64,000 nt of DNA from CAWGXZ01 sp963826695 (GTDB taxonomy: Bacteria > Pseudomonadota > Gammaproteobacteria > Burkholderiales > Burkholderiaceae_C): contig CAWGXZ010000009.1 in assembly GCA_963826695.1 (NCBI GenBank), positions 62,001 to 126,000 on the forward strand, given 5' to 3'. Each line of letters starts with the position of its first letter. Within the stretch, counting starts at the first letter, position 1. Shown piece by piece: positions 62,131 to 64,000 of the stretch. The notes beneath the pieces were generated by a model. That model saw nothing but the letters and a program-made list of their open reading frames with translations, ran no database searches and was not told the DNA's origin. The position numbers and the translations under genes were made by a program.

Positions 62131-63111
62131 CTACTCGGGATCGATCTTCGCGGCCTTGATGACCTTGCCCCACTTCTGGGTTTCGGCGGCCTGGAATCGG
62201 GTCAGCTCGGCGCCGGTCGTGGTCCACGGCTCGGAGCCGCTGCCATCGAAGAACTGCTTGGCCGCGGCGCTGCGGGTGCCTTCGACAAGCAGTTCGCGCA
62301 GCCGCGTGACGACGGGTGCCGGCGTGCCGGTCGGAACGTACGCGGCGAACCAGTAGCCCATGTCGTAGCCCTTGACGCCGGCCTCGTCGATGGTCGGCAC
62401 GTCGGGCAGCAGCGGGATGCGCTTGGTGGTCGAGACGCCGAGCGCGCGCAGCTTGCCGCCCTTGATCTGCGGCACGCCGGTCGCGGTGTCGGTGATCATG
62501 AAGTCGATCTGGCCGCCGAGCAGGTCGGTGATCGCCAACGGGTTGCTCTTGTAGGGCACGTGCAGGATGTCGGTGCCGCTCAGCTGCTGCAACATCTCGC
62601 CGGCAACGCGGCTCGACGAACTGCCGCTGCCGAAGCTCAGCTTGTTCGGCTCCTTCTTCGCCCGGGCGACCAGGTCGGCGACGGACTTGTACGGCGCGTC
62701 GGTGCGCACCACCATCACCTGGCCGCCCTTGCCGAGGCCGGTGACCGGAATGAAGTCCTTGACCGGGTCGTAGCTGAGCTTCTTGTAGAGGTGCTCGTTG
62801 GCGGCGTGGGTGGTGTTGGTGGTGATCAGAACCGTGTAGCCATCGGCCGGCGCGCGTGCGGCCGCCTGGGCGGCAATCATTCCGCTCGCACCGGCCTTGT
62901 TGTCGACAACCACCGCCTGCTTGGTCGCTTCGGTAAACGCGTTGCCGAGCGCCCGCGCCAGCTGGTCGGTCGCGCTGCCGGCCGCGAAGGGCACGATGAA
63001 GGTGACGGGCTTGGCGGGATACGCCTGGCCGAAGGCCGGGCCGATGAACGCGGCACCCACGGCGCTGGCGACCAGCATGGCCGCGGCGCGTCGGCGGGGA
63101 ATGAAGGACAT
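62131..63111 (-). CDS. Bug-type tripartite tricarboxylate transporter substrate-binding protein
   Basis: From ATG 63111 the protein has 326 residues. The signal region (RRRAAAMLVASAVGAAFIGP with AFGQA) leads to YPAKPVTFIVPFAAGSATDQ, the fingerprint of the large Bug (TctC-like) family of Burkholderiales. Further matches are VVDNKAGASGMIAAQAAARA, GSGSSSSRVAGEMLQQLSGT, DFMITDTATGVPQIKGGKLR and PDVPTIDEAGVKGYDMGYWF. GGAGACG precedes this ATG. It is an orphan binding protein, with no TctA/TctB genes beside it, as is usual for the family. The adjoining AtuA genes hint at a role in acid catabolism. Confidence 0.9.
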   Translation of the reverse strand: MSFIPRRRAAAMLVASAVGAAFIGPAFGQAYPAKPVTFIVPFAAGSATDQLARALGNAFTEATKQAVVVDNKAGASGMIAAQAAARAPADGYTVLITTNTTHAANEHLYKKLSYDPVKDFIPVTGLGKGGQVMVVRTDAPYKSVADLVARAKKEPNKLSFGSGSSSSRVAGEMLQQLSGTDILHVPYKSNPLAITDLLGGQIDFMITDTATGVPQIKGGKLRALGVSTTKRIPLLPDVPTIDEAGVKGYDMGYWFAAYVPTGTPAPVVTRLRELLVEGTRSAAAKQFFDGSGSEPWTTTGAELTRFQAAETQKWGKVIKAAKIDPE

Positions 63112-63146
63112 GGGACGTCTCCGTGCAGTTGTTGTGAGTGAGGAAT

Positions 63147-63518
63147 TCATTGCGCGGGGCCGCGCAGCAGCGCCGCGAGGTGTCCGGGCACGGCGAGCGG
63201 CAGGTCGAGCAGCAGGAACGACAGCGCCTTGCCGTGGCTGTCGAGGTTCAGCGAATCGTTGACGCCGCCGTCGAGCACGCCGTCGAGGACGAAATTCATC
63301 GCCCCGAGGTCGGGCAGGAGGTAGCGCGCGACCTTCGATGGCCGGCGGTGCGCGAAGCGCGCGGCGACGACCGCCTCGGTGATCTGCGCTTCGATCAGCG
63401 GATAGAACGCGTCGTGCCAGGCGATGACGCTGATGTTCGAGCGGTCGCCCTTGTCACCCGTGCGGCCGTGGGCGGCGCGCCAGAGCGGCACGGTTTCGGT
63501 GTCGGTTTCGAGACGCAT
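63147..63518 (-). CDS. AtuA-related protein (small subunit)
   Basis: From ATG 63518 the protein has 123 residues: MRLETDTETVPLWRAAHGRT, then the conserved GDKGDRSNISVIAWHDAFYP and the end ARYLLPDLGAMNFVLDGVLD with SLNLDSHGKALSFLLLDLPL. This is the small AtuA-related protein usually encoded just after AtuA in acyclic terpene (citronellol/geraniol) utilisation and similar acid catabolic loci. It starts 14 bp after the AtuA stop. An upstream start at 63584 would overlap AtuA and is unlikely. Confidence 0.87.
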   Translation of the reverse strand: MRLETDTETVPLWRAAHGRTGDKGDRSNISVIAWHDAFYPLIEAQITEAVVAARFAHRRPSKVARYLLPDLGAMNFVLDGVLDGGVNDSLNLDSHGKALSFLLLDLPLAVPGHLAALLRGPAQ

Positions 63519-63532
63519 GGCGCGGTTCCCGG

Positions 63533-64000
63533 TCAGTCGAGCAGTTCGAAGCGCGCAGCGACCTGCTGCCGCGGCAGCAGGCACGACAACGTGCCGAGCG
63601 TCGCCTTGACCGAGGTGCGAACGCCGCCGCCGCCGGCCGGGCCGCAGGTGTAGAGCGCGGTCACCTCGCGCCCGAGCCGCTCGGCCGCATCGCGATCGTC
63701 GTGGCGCAAGGCCACGCGCAGCCTGACGTCGCGGGCCTCGCCCGGCGCGGTTGCATCGAGCCAGCGGCCGTCGTCGTCGCCGAACACGCTGGCCACGCCG
63801 ATCAGGTCGGCGCGCAGCCGGCCGAGCCCGGCCAGTCGTTGGCGCAGGATGTCGGCGGCCAGCCGGGCCCGCGCTTCGGCGCGCGGGCCGGCGTAGGAGA
63901 TTTCGGCTTCGCCGAGCCAGCCGGTCGCCAGGCAGACGTTGGTCTTCAGGGTCGACGTGCGCGGGTGGCCGACGACACCTTCGAGTCGGACCCGATCGCC
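63533..64000 (-). CDS. AtuA family protein, partial
   Basis: Reading leftward from the window edge, 155 residues of the C-terminal part are visible without a stop, beginning GDRVRLEGVVGHPRTSTLKT, then VCLATGWLGEAEISYAGPRA, ADLIGVASVFGDDDGRWLDA and the end LLPRQQVAARFELLD. AtuA-family proteins act with the small AtuA-related partner, whose gene follows. The N-terminal half lies outside the window, so the full reading frame cannot be checked. The family's biochemical role is unsettled and citronellyl-CoA catabolism is only the best-known context. Confidence 0.8.
   Translation of the reverse strand, partial: GDRVRLEGVVGHPRTSTLKTNVCLATGWLGEAEISYAGPRAEARARLAADILRQRLAGLGRLRADLIGVASVFGDDDGRWLDATAPGEARDVRLRVALRHDDRDAAERLGREVTALYTCGPAGGGGVRTSVKATLGTLSCLLPRQQVAARFELLD

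Overview
The window reads as chromosomal DNA of a very GC-rich betaproteobacterium, most likely a Burkholderiales member of the Rubrivivax/Leptothrix/Ideonella type. This is inferred from gene families (a Bug-type tripartite tricarboxylate transporter binding protein, AtuA/AtuA-related proteins, CmpA/NrtA-type transport, PutA, DUF1348, CvpA-CAP) and from high G/C at third codon positions. No rRNA, tRNA, CRISPR array or transposase gene was recognised.

Layout. 0-8 kb: a partial acyl-CoA dehydrogenase, a small basic protein, an OGFr-family protein, and a 1903-residue protein joining two alpha/beta-hydrolase modules to a C-terminal CHAT (caspase-like) protease. 8.4-12.6 kb: a cyanate-type operon (CmpA/NrtA-like binding protein, permease, ATPase, cyanase, DUF1348), heavily frameshifted. 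12.8-21.4 kb: a defence and toxin-antitoxin stretch, with a type III restriction-modification locus (mod broken, res intact) carrying a DUF4160-DUF2442 pair between its subunits, a ParE-type module, a NarL-type two-component system and a RES/Xre module. 22-25.3 kb: a Zur-led zinc/manganese ABC operon with a translationally coupled 43-residue membrane protein. 26.5-37.9 kb: a SEDS polymerase, a transpeptidase, an FHA protein, a PP2C phosphatase and a membrane-anchored Ser/Thr kinase, all co-directional and mostly overlapping. This resembles the actinobacterial rodA-pbpA-pstP-pkn arrangement.

37.9-47 kb: PutA, a Gly-rich lipoprotein, a sugar O-acetyltransferase, a CvpA-CAP fusion, a VOC protein and a frameshifted zinc alcohol dehydrogenase with its usual partner. 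47-53.8 kb: a tripartite RND efflux operon whose pump gene carries an in-frame palindromic repeat insertion. 53.9-64 kb: UDP-galactopyranose mutase, an LhgO-like oxidase, a TPR protein, HupE/UreJ with an EF-hand, DUF4198, an ABC-2 exporter, a Bug-type binding protein, and AtuA-related plus partial AtuA genes.

Two features cut across the regions. First, large near-palindromic repeats (four of about 506 bp, one of 599 bp, one of 193 bp) each lie in a gap between co-directional genes; the four main copies begin within about 35 bp of an upstream stop codon. Second, frameshifts are patchy: some stretches (8.9-14.4, 26.5-34.2 and 45.3-46.6 kb) carry many, while long genes beside them are intact. 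This points to local consensus error or to real decay, and the sequence alone cannot decide which.
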